From contig NZ_CAKLPZ010000002.1 of assembly GCF_923081025.1 (NCBI RefSeq), forward strand, positions 62,001-126,000: a DNA stretch of 64,000 nucleotides. The letters run 5' to 3'. Source of the DNA: Neolewinella maritima (lineage in GTDB: Bacteria > Bacteroidota > Bacteroidia > Chitinophagales > Saprospiraceae). Below are positions 50,799-58,825 of the stretch, in pieces. The notes under the pieces are model-generated. The model worked only from the letters and a program-made list of their open reading frames with translations, did no database searches and was not told where the DNA came from. Made by a program: the position numbers and the translations under genes. The number at the start of each line of letters is the position of its first letter. Positions within the stretch are counted from its first letter, which is position 1.

Positions 50799-50854
50799 TG
50801 TCCCCCATAGTCAAACCGGACGGAGGAATGAATTAAACGCGGTGCAGTCGCAAC

Positions 50855-51331
50855 ATGGAAGAAACGATTACTAATTTACTGGATACGTACTTCACCACGG
50901 AGGAGGAATTTGCCGACTGCTTCGTAGTCGACATCACCCACTCCAATAAGCGGCTCGAAGTGTTCGTAGACAGCGACTCGGCGATGACCTTCGGTAAGTG
51001 TCAGCGTATAAGTCGTTACCTTGAAGGCTACCTCGATGAGGAAAAGCCCCTCGGCGAGGAGTATATGCTGAACGTGAGTAGCCCCGGCGTAGACCGTCCG
51101 CTCAAGTTCTACCGGCAGTACCTGAAGAACATCGGGCGTACGTTGGAAGTGACCAGCACCGACGGAGAGACCTACACCGGCCAGCTCAAGGCAGCCACCC
51201 CTACCGAGATCGTGCTGGAAGCCAAACGGCGCATCAAGGAAGGCAAACGCAAGAAAACCGTCGTGGAGGACATCACGCTCGCCCACGACGCCATTAAAAA
51301 ATCCATCGTAAAAATATCCTTTAAGTCATGA
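50855..51331 (+). CDS. rimP: Ribosome maturation factor RimP
   Basis: A 158-residue RimP starting MEETITNLLDTYFTTEEEFA. The N-terminal alpha/beta domain (FVVDITHSNKRLEVFVDSDS, then MTFGKCQRISRYLEGYLDE) has the expected SSPGVDRPLK signature after YMLNV. The C-terminal SH3-like domain (GRTLEVTSTDGETYTGQLKA) ends in a Lys-rich tail. RimP assists 30S subunit assembly. Its stop overlaps the nusA start by 4 bp (ATGA), the normal coupling. The third partner of the usual operon, infB, is missing here and lies at 35281. Confidence 0.93.
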   Translation: MEETITNLLDTYFTTEEEFADCFVVDITHSNKRLEVFVDSDSAMTFGKCQRISRYLEGYLDEEKPLGEEYMLNVSSPGVDRPLKFYRQYLKNIGRTLEVTSTDGETYTGQLKAATPTEIVLEAKRRIKEGKRKKTVVEDITLAHDAIKKSIVKISFKS

Positions 51332-52581
51332 TGAACCTGGTCGATACCTTCAAGGAATTCAGCTCGGGCAAAGCCATCGACAGCCCCACCATGGTGCGGG
51401 TACTCGAAGACGTGTTCCGCACCCTGATCAAAAAGAAATTCACCACCGACGAGAATTTCGACATCATCGTCAACGCCAATAAGGGAGACCTCGAACTGTG
51501 GCGCGTACGTATGATCGTACCCGACGGCGAAGTGACCGACGAGCTGTCCCAGATCTCCTTTTCCGAGGCCATCGCCATCGACGAAGACTACGAGATCGGG
51601 GAGGAGTGCTACGAGCAGCTGTTCCTCAAGGACTTCGGCCGCCGCAGCATTATGGCCGCCCGGCAGACGCTGATCAGCCGCATTATGGACCTCGAAAAGG
51701 ACGAGATCTACCGCAGCTACACCGAGCGGGTGGGCGAACTGGTGCTCTGCGAGGTGCAGCAGATCCTGAAGCGCGAGGTACTCGTGATCGACGATGCCAA
51801 CGGCCGCGAACTGGTCATGCCCCGCATGGAGACAATCCGCGGCGACTACTTCCGCAAGGGAGATATGGTACGCGGCGTGATCAAGGAGGTCGAGATGCGC
51901 AACAACAACCCCGTGGTGATCGTGAGCCGCACTGACGAGCGCTTCCTGGCCAAGCTCATGGAGCAGGAGGTGCCCGAGATCGAAGACGGCCTCATCACCA
52001 TCAAGGGCATCGTGCGCATCCCCGGCGAGCGCGCCAAGGTGAGCGTAGAGAGCTACGACGACCGGATCGACCCCGTAGGTGCCTGTGTAGGCATGAAGGG
52101 TTCGCGTATCCACGGTATCGTCCGCGAGCTCAATCAGGAGAACATCGACGTGATCCCCTACACCAATAACACCAACCTCTACATCCAGCGCTCGCTGACC
52201 CCCGCACGGGTGTCCAACATCGACATCGATCTGGAGAACCGCCGCGCCAAGGTCTACCTGGAGCCCGATCAGGTCAGCCTGGCCATCGGCAAGGGAGGTA
52301 CCAACATCAAACTCGCCAGCCGCTTGGTGGAGTTCGAGATCGATGTATACCGCAACAACGAGGTCGAAGTAGACGACGTAGATCTGGAAGAGTTCAGCGA
52401 CGAGATCGAGTCCTGGGTCATCGATGCCCTTAAGGGGATCGGACTGGACACGGCCCGCTCCGTGATCGAGATGAGCCCCGAGGATCTGGTACGCCGTACC
52501 GACCTGGAGGAGGAGACCATCATCAACGTACTACGTACCCTGGCCGCCGAATTCGACGACGTGCGCTACGTCGAGGAATAG
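51328..52581 (+). CDS. nusA: Transcription termination/antitermination protein NusA
   Basis: A 417-residue NusA. The N-terminal RNA-polymerase-binding domain (MMNLVDTFKEFSSGKAIDSP, VLEDVFRTLIKKKF) is followed by an S1 domain (IYRSYTERVGELVLCEVQQI). The KH modules include DPVGACVGMKGSRIHGIVRE and QVSLAIGKGGTNIKLASRLV. A short acidic C-terminal helical region ends the protein (SPEDLVRRTDLEEETIINVL). NusA controls pausing, termination and antitermination. It is cotranscribed with rimP. Downstream are a short hairpin with a T-run (52581-52604) and a strong palindrome (52610-52643), not infB. Confidence 0.94.
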   Translation: MMNLVDTFKEFSSGKAIDSPTMVRVLEDVFRTLIKKKFTTDENFDIIVNANKGDLELWRVRMIVPDGEVTDELSQISFSEAIAIDEDYEIGEECYEQLFLKDFGRRSIMAARQTLISRIMDLEKDEIYRSYTERVGELVLCEVQQILKREVLVIDDANGRELVMPRMETIRGDYFRKGDMVRGVIKEVEMRNNNPVVIVSRTDERFLAKLMEQEVPEIEDGLITIKGIVRIPGERAKVSVESYDDRIDPVGACVGMKGSRIHGIVRELNQENIDVIPYTNNTNLYIQRSLTPARVSNIDIDLENRRAKVYLEPDQVSLAIGKGGTNIKLASRLVEFEIDVYRNNEVEVDDVDLEEFSDEIESWVIDALKGIGLDTARSVIEMSPEDLVRRTDLEEETIINVLRTLAAEFDDVRYVEE

Positions 52582-52597
52582 GACGCTTCAGTCCCTC

Positions 52598-52643
52598 TTT
52601 TTTTACCCTCAGTGGCCCACCTTTTCGCAAGGGTGGGCCACTG
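52598..52643 (+). terminator. T-run and 12-bp perfect hairpin after nusA
   Basis: Seven T at 52598-52604 follow a weak GGAC/GTCC stem. Then CAGTGGCCCACC (52610-52621) pairs perfectly with GGTGGGCCACTG (52632-52643) around a 10-nt loop. There is no T-run after the strong stem, so it may stabilise the 3' end or act as a terminator on the opposite strand. Its arms match the repeat at 30538-30573. Confidence 0.55.
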
Positions 52644-52717
52644 TCAGTTGTCGGCCCGCCGTCTTCTTTCAAATATTTCTGAAAGAATATGTCTGACTAT
52701 TCATGCGCACTTATTTA

Positions 52718-52742
52718 TAATTTACTGAATATCAGTAAATTA
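52718..52742. promoter_or_regulatory. Perfect 11-bp palindrome in an AT-rich island, probable operator
   Basis: TAATTTACTGA (52718-52728) and TCAGTAAATTA (52732-52742) are perfect inverted arms separated by ATA. The surrounding ~90 bp is strikingly AT-rich for this genome. It lies about 90 bp upstream of the predicted sigma-factor promoter. The symmetry is that of a homodimeric DNA-binding protein site. Confidence 0.6.
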
Positions 52743-52808
52743 CAGATATTATATATTGTAAAGCCCCATCGCATGGAGTAAATCAACCACTGCACGGGGC
52801 CTGGATGG

Positions 52809-52839
52809 TTGCATCTTATCTAACGTTTCCGTAATTTTG
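52809..52839 (+). promoter_or_regulatory. Promoter of the sigma-factor gene with both -33 and -7 elements
   Basis: TTG at 52809-52811 and TAATTTTG at 52832-52839 are separated by 20 bp, matching the Bacteroidota housekeeping layout (TTG, 19-21 bp, TAnnTTTG). The ATG at 52869 follows 29 nt later. It is the best-formed promoter in the window. Confidence 0.65.
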
Positions 52840-52868
52840 GTTCAACAAAAGGCTACGGCCGACACGCT

Positions 52869-53393
52869 ATGATGACCCAGATCGACTTTTTCCACCAATT
52901 TGATAAGCAGTCTACTCTTCTACACTCCTTTGCGTATAACCTTACCAAGAATTCTGAGGACGCAAAAGACCTGTACCAGGAAACGGCATTTCGCGCCATG
53001 ACCAACCGCGATAAGTTTCGTCAGGGCACGAACCTGAAGGCCTGGCTCTTCACCATCATGAAGAACATCTTCATCAACAACTACCGGAAGAAGATGAAGG
53101 CCAACACCATCATGGACAATACCGATAACCTGTACTACCTCAACTCAGGTTCGCACGCGATCGAAAATGCCGCCGACAGCAACATCCTGATCAAGGAACT
53201 CACCGAGATGATCGACGAGCTGGAGGACTCTACCCGTATCCCCTTCCTGATGCACTATCAGGGCTTCAAGTACCAGGAGATCGCCGACCATCTCCTGCTT
53301 CCACTGGGTACGGTGAAGAGCCGCATCTTCTTTGCCCGTAAGGATCTCAAGGCGCAGATCGCCCGTCAGTACGGTAAGCTGCGCGAAAAATAG
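52869..53393 (+). CDS. ECF-like RNA polymerase sigma factor
   Basis: A 174-residue sigma-70-family protein. Region 2 spans ~10-75 (LLHSFAYNLTKNSEDAKDLY, QETAFRAMTNRDKFRQGTNL, KAWLFTIMKNIFINNYRKKM). Region 4 is a helix-turn-helix (TRIPFLMHYQGFKYQEIADH, LPLGTVKSRIFFARKDLKAQ). No extra domains and no adjacent anti-sigma gene, unlike many ECF factors; the anti-sigma-like gene at 62012 is 9 kb away. Small stand-alone sigma factors with this sequence style are conserved in Bacteroidota. It has a well-formed promoter, an AT-rich palindromic upstream region and its own terminator at 53481. Confidence 0.87.
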   Translation: MMTQIDFFHQFDKQSTLLHSFAYNLTKNSEDAKDLYQETAFRAMTNRDKFRQGTNLKAWLFTIMKNIFINNYRKKMKANTIMDNTDNLYYLNSGSHAIENAADSNILIKELTEMIDELEDSTRIPFLMHYQGFKYQEIADHLLLPLGTVKSRIFFARKDLKAQIARQYGKLREK

Positions 53394-53480
53394 TGTGTGT
53401 ATAGTGTTTCCTAATCGTCCCTCTCAGCAACCTGTACTTCTTGTGTAGCTGAAGGTAAGTAACTCAAGAACCAGCCTTTC

Positions 53481-53517
53481 GGGACCCGTTGCACCTTTGC
53501 GGCGGGTCCCTGTTTTT
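53481..53517 (+). terminator. Intrinsic terminator after the sigma-factor gene
   Basis: GGGACCC (53481-53487) pairs with GGGTCCC (53504-53510), followed by a T-run at 53513-53517. The loop contains CACCTTTG, a one-mismatch -7 element that may start the mutY transcript, so terminator and promoter seem to overlap. Confidence 0.65.
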
Positions 53518-53524
53518 AGTACCT

Positions 53525-54616
53525 ATGGAGCACGACTGGCAAGCTTTTCGCGAGGGCCTACTGGCCTGGTACCGCCCCGACCGCCGGCCTATGCCCTGGA
53601 AGGAAAACACCGACCCCTACCGCATCTGGCTCAGTGAGATCATCCTGCAGCAGACGCGGGTGGAGCAAGGCTGGCCCTACTTCGAGCGTTTCGTAGCGGC
53701 CTATCCTACCGTAGGTGAGCTGGCTGCCGCCCCGGACGATGCCGTCATGAAGCTCTGGGAAGGATTGGGGTACTACTCCCGGGCCCGTAACCTGCTCCGG
53801 GCCGCCCGCACCGTCACCGCCGAGCACGACGGTCGCTTTCCTGATACCTATGCGGGTCTACTGGCGCTTCCCGGTATCGGCCCCTACACGGCGGCGGCCA
53901 TCGCCTCCTTCGCCTTCGACCGGCAGGTCGCCGTGCTGGATGGCAACGTCTTCCGGGTACTGGCCCGCTACGCCGGCGATGCCACCCCAACGACCACCGG
54001 CCCCGGCAGGAAGCACTTCCAGCAACTGGCCGAACGCGCCCTCGGGGATACGCCGGCCGCCCGCTTCAATCAGGCGATCATGGACTTCGGGGCGCTGGTC
54101 TGCACGCCCAAACTGGCCGACTGTGCGCACTGTCCCCTAGCTACCTCCTGTCGCGCACTAGCCGAAGAAAAGGTGTACGCGCTGCCGCTGAAGAAACGGA
54201 AAACCGCGGTACGCACCCGCTACTTCCACTACCTGGTGATCAAGGATGAGCAAGAGCGCTACTTACTGGAGCAGCGGCCGGCCGGTGACATCTGGCAGTC
54301 GCTGTACCAGTTCCCCCTGGTGGAAGCGGAGCGTATCGACCTGAGTCTGCCCCGCTTAACGGCCCACCCGAACTGGCCGGCGGACCTGGCACCCGACCCG
54401 CTGCGCCACATGCGCCGGAGTGGGGTCTACCGCCATCAACTGAGTCATCAGACGATCGGGGCGGTGTTTCACGTGCTATCTGTCGGGGACCTCACCGCAC
54501 CTGCGTACCCGCCCAGTGGGATGTTGGTGGTGCCGCGGGCTGAGTTCGAGCGCTACGCCCTGCCGCGTATCATCACCCGCTTTTTGGAGGATACCAGCCT
54601 TACGCTGGGCTTTTGA
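53525..54616 (+). CDS. mutY: A/G-specific adenine glycosylase
   Basis: A 363-residue MutY from the ATG at 53525 (MEHDWQAFREGLLAWYRPDR). The HhH-GPD domain has MPWKENTDPYRIWLSEIILQ, QTRVEQGWPYFERF, the hairpin LLALPGIGPYTAAAIASFAF and the catalytic Asp in NQAIMDFGALVC. The [4Fe-4S] ligands are C-x6-C-x2-C-x5-C in CTPKLADCAHCPLATSC. The C-terminal Nudix-like domain (YFHYLVIKDEQERYLLEQRP) recognises 8-oxoG. MutY removes A mispaired with 8-oxoguanine. ssb follows after 39 bp. Confidence 0.95.
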   Translation: MEHDWQAFREGLLAWYRPDRRPMPWKENTDPYRIWLSEIILQQTRVEQGWPYFERFVAAYPTVGELAAAPDDAVMKLWEGLGYYSRARNLLRAARTVTAEHDGRFPDTYAGLLALPGIGPYTAAAIASFAFDRQVAVLDGNVFRVLARYAGDATPTTTGPGRKHFQQLAERALGDTPAARFNQAIMDFGALVCTPKLADCAHCPLATSCRALAEEKVYALPLKKRKTAVRTRYFHYLVIKDEQERYLLEQRPAGDIWQSLYQFPLVEAERIDLSLPRLTAHPNWPADLAPDPLRHMRRSGVYRHQLSHQTIGAVFHVLSVGDLTAPAYPPSGMLVVPRAEFERYALPRIITRFLEDTSLTLGF

Positions 54617-54628
54617 GCGGGACCTATG

Positions 54629-54636
54629 TAGTTTTG
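54629..54636 (+). promoter_or_regulatory. Candidate -7 element TAGTTTTG upstream of ssb
   Basis: Exact TAnnTTTG match, 12 bp after the mutY stop and 19 nt before the ssb start. Confidence 0.5.
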
Positions 54637-54655
54637 CCCCTCAACCCCACTACAG

Positions 54656-55054
54656 ATGATAAACCGCGTAACGCTGGTCGGCCGACTCGGCGCCGACCCC
54701 GAAATCCGTACCCTGGCCAACGGCACCATGGTAGCCCGCCTGCGGATGGCCACGACCGAGAACTACCGCGACCGCGCCGGACAGTGGCAGGAGGAGACGC
54801 AGTGGCACGACGTGGTGGTGTGGCGGCACCTGGCCGAGCGCGCGCAGAAGTACTGCCGCAAGGGCTCGCTGGTGTACCTGGAAGGCAAACTCACGCACCG
54901 GAAGTGGGAGGATAAGGACGGCAACTCCCGCAAAAGCACGGAAGTAGTGGGTGCCATGTTCCGCCTGCTGGACGGAAAGCGCGAGCAGGATACGGGCCAG
55001 GACGGCTCGGTGGACACCCCTCCGATGGCGGCCGAGGAAGATCTGCCCTTCTAG
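54656..55054 (+). CDS. ssb: Single-stranded DNA-binding protein
   Basis: A 132-residue OB-fold SSB starting MINRVTLVGRLGADPEIRTL. Typical segments are MVARLRMATTENYRD, WHDVVVWRHLAERAQKYCRK, GSLVYLEGKLTHRKWEDKDG and a short acidic tail ending EEDLPF, the conserved tip that contacts partner proteins. It is shorter than E. coli SSB because the disordered linker is brief. It lies in the mutY-ssb-gldE order known from Bacteroidota genomes and appears to have its own promoter. Confidence 0.95.
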   Translation: MINRVTLVGRLGADPEIRTLANGTMVARLRMATTENYRDRAGQWQEETQWHDVVVWRHLAERAQKYCRKGSLVYLEGKLTHRKWEDKDGNSRKSTEVVGAMFRLLDGKREQDTGQDGSVDTPPMAAEEDLPF

Positions 55055-55068
55055 TGCGGTCGGGGAAC

Positions 55069-55076
55069 TATCTTTG
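55069..55076 (+). promoter_or_regulatory. Candidate -7 element TATCTTTG upstream of gldE
   Basis: Exact TAnnTTTG match, 14 bp after the ssb stop and 20 nt before the TTG start at 55097. Confidence 0.5.
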
Positions 55077-55096
55077 TCCTCCACCAATCCATTTCG

Positions 55097-56545
55097 TTGG
55101 ACCCCTCCGATCCTTTTTTATCCTGCTGGCCCGTGCTACTATTGATGAGCAATGGGGTAGAGCTGGCGTTGGGCTTTCTGGGCATCGCGGTGTTGCTGCT
55201 ACTGTCCGGCCTGGTATCGGGCTCCGAGGTGGCCTTCTTCTCGCTGACGGCCAACGACTACGAGGAGCTGGAGCAGTCCAATAACCCCTCGCGGGAGATG
55301 CTCTACGAGCTGCGCGACAAGCCGCGCATGGTACTGGCTACGATCCTGATCGCCAATAATTTCATCAACATCGCCATCGTACTGGTGTCGGAGATCATCC
55401 TCAGCAAGATCTTTCCGACCAGCCTCTTCGTCGCCTGGGCGCTGCGCATCCAGGAGAGTCTGGCCTTCATGAACCGGTTCGCGGTGGATAGCCTGGGGGA
55501 AGCCATCGGCTTTGCCATCACGGTGATCGGCGTGACCTTTCTGCTGGTGCTCTTCGGGGAGGTGGCGCCGAAGGTATACGCGAGCTACAATAAAGTGCAA
55601 CTAGCTACCCAGATGGCCCGTCCCGTAGGATTGATGCTGCGGGCCTTTTACCCCATTTCGTCCAGCCTGGTGCAGGGCGCGGGCTTCATCGAGCGGATGC
55701 TGGAGAACCATACGATGGACGCCGCGGCCGCCAGCCAGGAAGACATTGACGAAGCTATCGACCTGACCGTCAACTCCGACGAGGGCGGAGAGGAAACGCA
55801 GCGGCAGGACGTAGACATCCTCAAGCGGATCGTGAAGTTCAACAACGTGACCGTGCGGCAGATCATGCGCTCGCGCGGCGACGTGATCGCAGTAGACAAT
55901 AAGCTGAGCTACGCCGAGGTGGTCTCCGTGATCCGCGAGTCGAGCTACAGCCGCATTCCGGTCTTCGAGGAAGACTTCGACAAGGTGATCGGCCTGCTGT
56001 ACGTCAAGGACCTGCTGGGCCACCGCCACGAGCCGGCCGACTTCAACTGGACGGGACTGGTGCGCGAAGACATCCTGTTCGTACCGGAAAACAAGAAAAT
56101 CAGCGACCTGCTCAAGGAGTTTCAGACCGAGAAGACCCACATGGCTATCGTAGTCGACGAGTACGGGGGCACCGAGGGCATCGTCACCCTGGAGGACGTG
56201 CTGGAGGAAGTGATCGGAGACATTCAGGATGAGTTCGATGAGGACGACGAGATCATCTTCCAGCGTATCGACGAGCTGAACTTCGTCTTTGACGGCAAGA
56301 CGCTCCTCAACGACGTCTACCGGGTGCTGCGCATGGCGACCTCTACCTTCGAGCCCGTGAAGGGGGAGGCGGAGTCGCTGGCGGGTCTGCTGCTGGAGAT
56401 CCTCGGTCGCCTGCCCGAAGTGGGCGAAGAGATCGTCTACGAGGGCTACCGCTTCCAGGCCATGTCGGTCAACAAGCGGCGCATTCAGGAGGTCCTCATC
56501 ACGCTGCCCGAGCCGCCGGAATCCGACGACGACCCATCCACCTAA
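55097..56545 (+). CDS. gldE: Gliding motility-associated protein GldE (CNNM/CBS transporter-like)
   Basis: A 482-residue membrane protein. The TTG start at 55097 gives [10 protein letters not shown], in keeping with my recollection of short Asp/Pro-rich N-termini in GldE proteins; an ATG at 55145 is an alternative. A CNNM/DUF21 membrane domain ([40 protein letters not shown]) is followed by two CBS repeats ([39 protein letters not shown]) and a CorC/HlyC C-terminal domain ([20 protein letters not shown]). GldE is linked to gliding and type IX secretion. gldD, its common neighbour, is absent; ligA follows 14 bp later. Confidence 0.88.
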   Translation: MDPSDPFLSCWPVLLLMSNGVELALGFLGIAVLLLLSGLVSGSEVAFFSLTANDYEELEQSNNPSREMLYELRDKPRMVLATILIANNFINIAIVLVSEIILSKIFPTSLFVAWALRIQESLAFMNRFAVDSLGEAIGFAITVIGVTFLLVLFGEVAPKVYASYNKVQLATQMARPVGLMLRAFYPISSSLVQGAGFIERMLENHTMDAAAASQEDIDEAIDLTVNSDEGGEETQRQDVDILKRIVKFNNVTVRQIMRSRGDVIAVDNKLSYAEVVSVIRESSYSRIPVFEEDFDKVIGLLYVKDLLGHRHEPADFNWTGLVREDILFVPENKKISDLLKEFQTEKTHMAIVVDEYGGTEGIVTLEDVLEEVIGDIQDEFDEDDEIIFQRIDELNFVFDGKTLLNDVYRVLRMATSTFEPVKGEAESLAGLLLEILGRLPEVGEEIVYEGYRFQAMSVNKRRIQEVLITLPEPPESDDDPST

Positions 56546-56559
56546 ACCCCACGTAGCCG

Positions 56560-58692
56560 ATGTACGGTCAGGAACAACAACGCCAGTACTATACCCGCTC
56601 CAAAGCGTACCTCGCCGGGGCCGCCACCTCCCTGCCCCCCGAAGAGCAGCTGCCGGAACTGCGCACCCTGCTACGCTACCACGAGTGGCGCTACTACGTG
56701 CAGAACGACCCGGTACTGAGCGACTACGACTACGACCAGCTCTACAAACAACTCGAAGCCCTGGAGGCCACGCACCCCGCCCTGATCACGCCCGACAGCC
56801 CCAGTCAGCGGGTGGGCAGCGACCTGACCGGCGACTTCGAGAGTGTGCCCCATCTCGTGCCCATGCTGAGTCTGGGCAACAGCTACAATGCCGAAGACCT
56901 GGCGGAATTTAACCGACAGGTCAAGCGGATGCTCAATATGGAGGAAGACGCGGCCCTGGCCTATGCGGTAGAGCCCAAGTTCGACGGGGGATCGATCGCG
57001 CTGGTCTACGAGAATGACCAACTGGTGCGCGCCGCCACCCGGGGCAATGGCGTGCTGGGGGAGGAGATCACCCACAATGCACGCGTCATCCGGTCGGTTC
57101 CCCTCTCGGCGGCCTTCAGCCGCTACGGCCTGCACCGGGTGGAGTTGCGTGGGGAGGTTATCATTCGCAAGGACCGCTTCGAGGAGATGAACGCGCAGCG
57201 TGCCGCTGCCGGCCTTACCCTCTACGCCAATCCGCGCAATACGGCGACCGGGGGGCTGCGCATGAAGTCGCCCACCGAGGTAGCCGACCGCAACCTGGAG
57301 GCCTTCATCTACAGCTTCGGCTACGGTACAGATGCGGAGGGCAACGACGCGGTACAGGCCCTGGGCACCCACACCCACGCGTTGGACGTGCTCACCGAGC
57401 TCGGTTTCAAGGTCCCCGCCACCGGCTACGAGCGTACGGAGGCTGCGGATATCGCTACCGCCGCTGCCTTCTGCGCCAAGTGGGAGACGGAACGCGAGGC
57501 CTACCCCTACGAGATCGACGGCATGGTCGTCAAGGTCGATGACCTGGCGCTGCAGGAGCGGGCCGGCTACACCAGCCACCACCCGCGCTGGGCCATCGCC
57601 TTTAAGTTCGCCGCCCGTCAGGCTACCACCACCCTGCTGAACGTAGAGTACCAGGTAGGCAAGATCGGCACCATCACCCCGGTGGCCAAGACCGAGCCCG
57701 TCGCCCTGGCCGGCGTCATGATCAGCAGCGTGAGCCTGCACAACGAAGACTTCATCCGCGAAAAGGACCTGCGCTTAGGTGATAAGGTGCTGCTGGAGCG
57801 GGCCGGCGACGTGATTCCCTACATCGTCAAGCCACTGATCGACCTGCGGGACGGCAGCGAGCAAGCCATCGTCTGGCCCATCACCTGCCCCGTCAATCAG
57901 ACCGGCGAGCCCGTACCCCTGGTGCGGCAGGAGGGCGAGGCGGCCTGGCGCTGCCCCGTCTGCGTCTGCGGCGCGCAGAACCTGCAACGCATCACCTTCC
58001 ATGTGTCCAAAGCGGCCATGGATATCGACGGCATGGGGCAGCGCTACGTCGAGCAGTTCTACGCCCTGGGCTGGCTGCACACCGTCGTGGATGTGTACCG
58101 CCTCCCCTACGACAAGATCGCCCTGCTGGAAGGCTTCGGGGAGCGCTCGGCGGAAAATCTGCGCCGGAGCATCGATGCCGCCAAGCAGAACCCCCTCTGG
58201 CGCCTGCTGTACGGCCTGAGCATCCACCACTTTGGCAAGAAGGCCAGTCAGCTCGTCGCCCAGCACATCGGGCACGTGCTCGACCTGGCCGACTGGACCG
58301 AGGAGCAGTTCCTGAATATCAAGGACATCGGCCCCACCGTCGCCACCAACGTCACTGCCTACTTCGCCAACCCCCTTCACCTGGACCAGCTGAGGGAGCT
58401 GGAGGCACTCGGTGTCAACGTGCGGCCCACGGACGAAGACCGCCCCGCCGCGGAGGTCACCGAGGGCCCCTTCGTGGGCAAGACCATCCTCTTTACCGGT
58501 AGCCTGCAGCAGCTCAGTCGTAAGGAGGCACAGGAGCGGGCCAAGGCGGCGGGTGCGCGGATCGTATCGGCCGTGAGTGGAAAGCTCGATATCCTGGTGG
58601 TCGGCGAGAAGCCGGGCTCGAAGCTCAAGAAAGCTACGGCCCTGGGCACGGTGCAGGTGCTGACGGAGGCGGAGTATCTGGCGCTGGTCTAG
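56560..58692 (+). CDS. ligA: NAD-dependent DNA ligase
   Basis: A 710-residue LigA. Order: Ia domain (LRTLLRYHEWRYYVQNDPVL); adenylation domain with Lys140 in EPKFDGGSIAL (KxDG motif); YEIDGMVVKVDDL and RWAIAFKFA; OB fold (GKIGTITPVAKTEPVALAGV, KVLLERAGDVIPYI); zinc finger; helix-hairpin-helix region (ALLEGFGERSAENLRRSI, DIGPTVATNVTAYF); and a C-terminal BRCT (FVGKTILFTGSLQQLSRKEA). The zinc finger is unusual: Cys443, Cys465, Cys468 and Cys470 are present but the usual second Cys is Asn446. It is the essential replicative ligase. gldE lies 14 bp upstream. Confidence 0.95.
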   Translation: MYGQEQQRQYYTRSKAYLAGAATSLPPEEQLPELRTLLRYHEWRYYVQNDPVLSDYDYDQLYKQLEALEATHPALITPDSPSQRVGSDLTGDFESVPHLVPMLSLGNSYNAEDLAEFNRQVKRMLNMEEDAALAYAVEPKFDGGSIALVYENDQLVRAATRGNGVLGEEITHNARVIRSVPLSAAFSRYGLHRVELRGEVIIRKDRFEEMNAQRAAAGLTLYANPRNTATGGLRMKSPTEVADRNLEAFIYSFGYGTDAEGNDAVQALGTHTHALDVLTELGFKVPATGYERTEAADIATAAAFCAKWETEREAYPYEIDGMVVKVDDLALQERAGYTSHHPRWAIAFKFAARQATTTLLNVEYQVGKIGTITPVAKTEPVALAGVMISSVSLHNEDFIREKDLRLGDKVLLERAGDVIPYIVKPLIDLRDGSEQAIVWPITCPVNQTGEPVPLVRQEGEAAWRCPVCVCGAQNLQRITFHVSKAAMDIDGMGQRYVEQFYALGWLHTVVDVYRLPYDKIALLEGFGERSAENLRRSIDAAKQNPLWRLLYGLSIHHFGKKASQLVAQHIGHVLDLADWTEEQFLNIKDIGPTVATNVTAYFANPLHLDQLRELEALGVNVRPTDEDRPAAEVTEGPFVGKTILFTGSLQQLSRKEAQERAKAAGARIVSAVSGKLDILVVGEKPGSKLKKATALGTVQVLTEAEYLALV

Positions 58693-58700
58693 TCGTCTGA

Positions 58701-58807
58701 CGCAACCTCCCGGTTGCGAAGTCCGCGGCTACCTCCGGTAGCGAGGTTAAAGATGTATTCCCAGCGCAACCGGAGGTTGCATCGAACCCCGCAGCCGGGA
58801 GGCTGCG
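58701..58807. repeat. Element of four mini-palindromes arranged as a large inverted repeat
   Basis: Four small palindromes: CGCAACCTCCCGGTTGCG (58701-58718), GCTACCTCCGGTAGC (58728-58742), GCAACCGGAGGTTGC (58766-58780) and CGCAGCCGGGAGGCTGCG (58790-58807). The fourth nearly equals the reverse complement of the first, and the third that of the second, with paired compensating changes. The whole ~107 bp fills the ligA-thioredoxin gap. Confidence 0.7.
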
Positions 58808-58825
58808 TTTAATAACAAAAACGCC

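Noticed and set aside
56671-57741. Minus-strand frame (356 codons) opposite ligA
   Set aside because: Lies within a fully supported DNA ligase gene.
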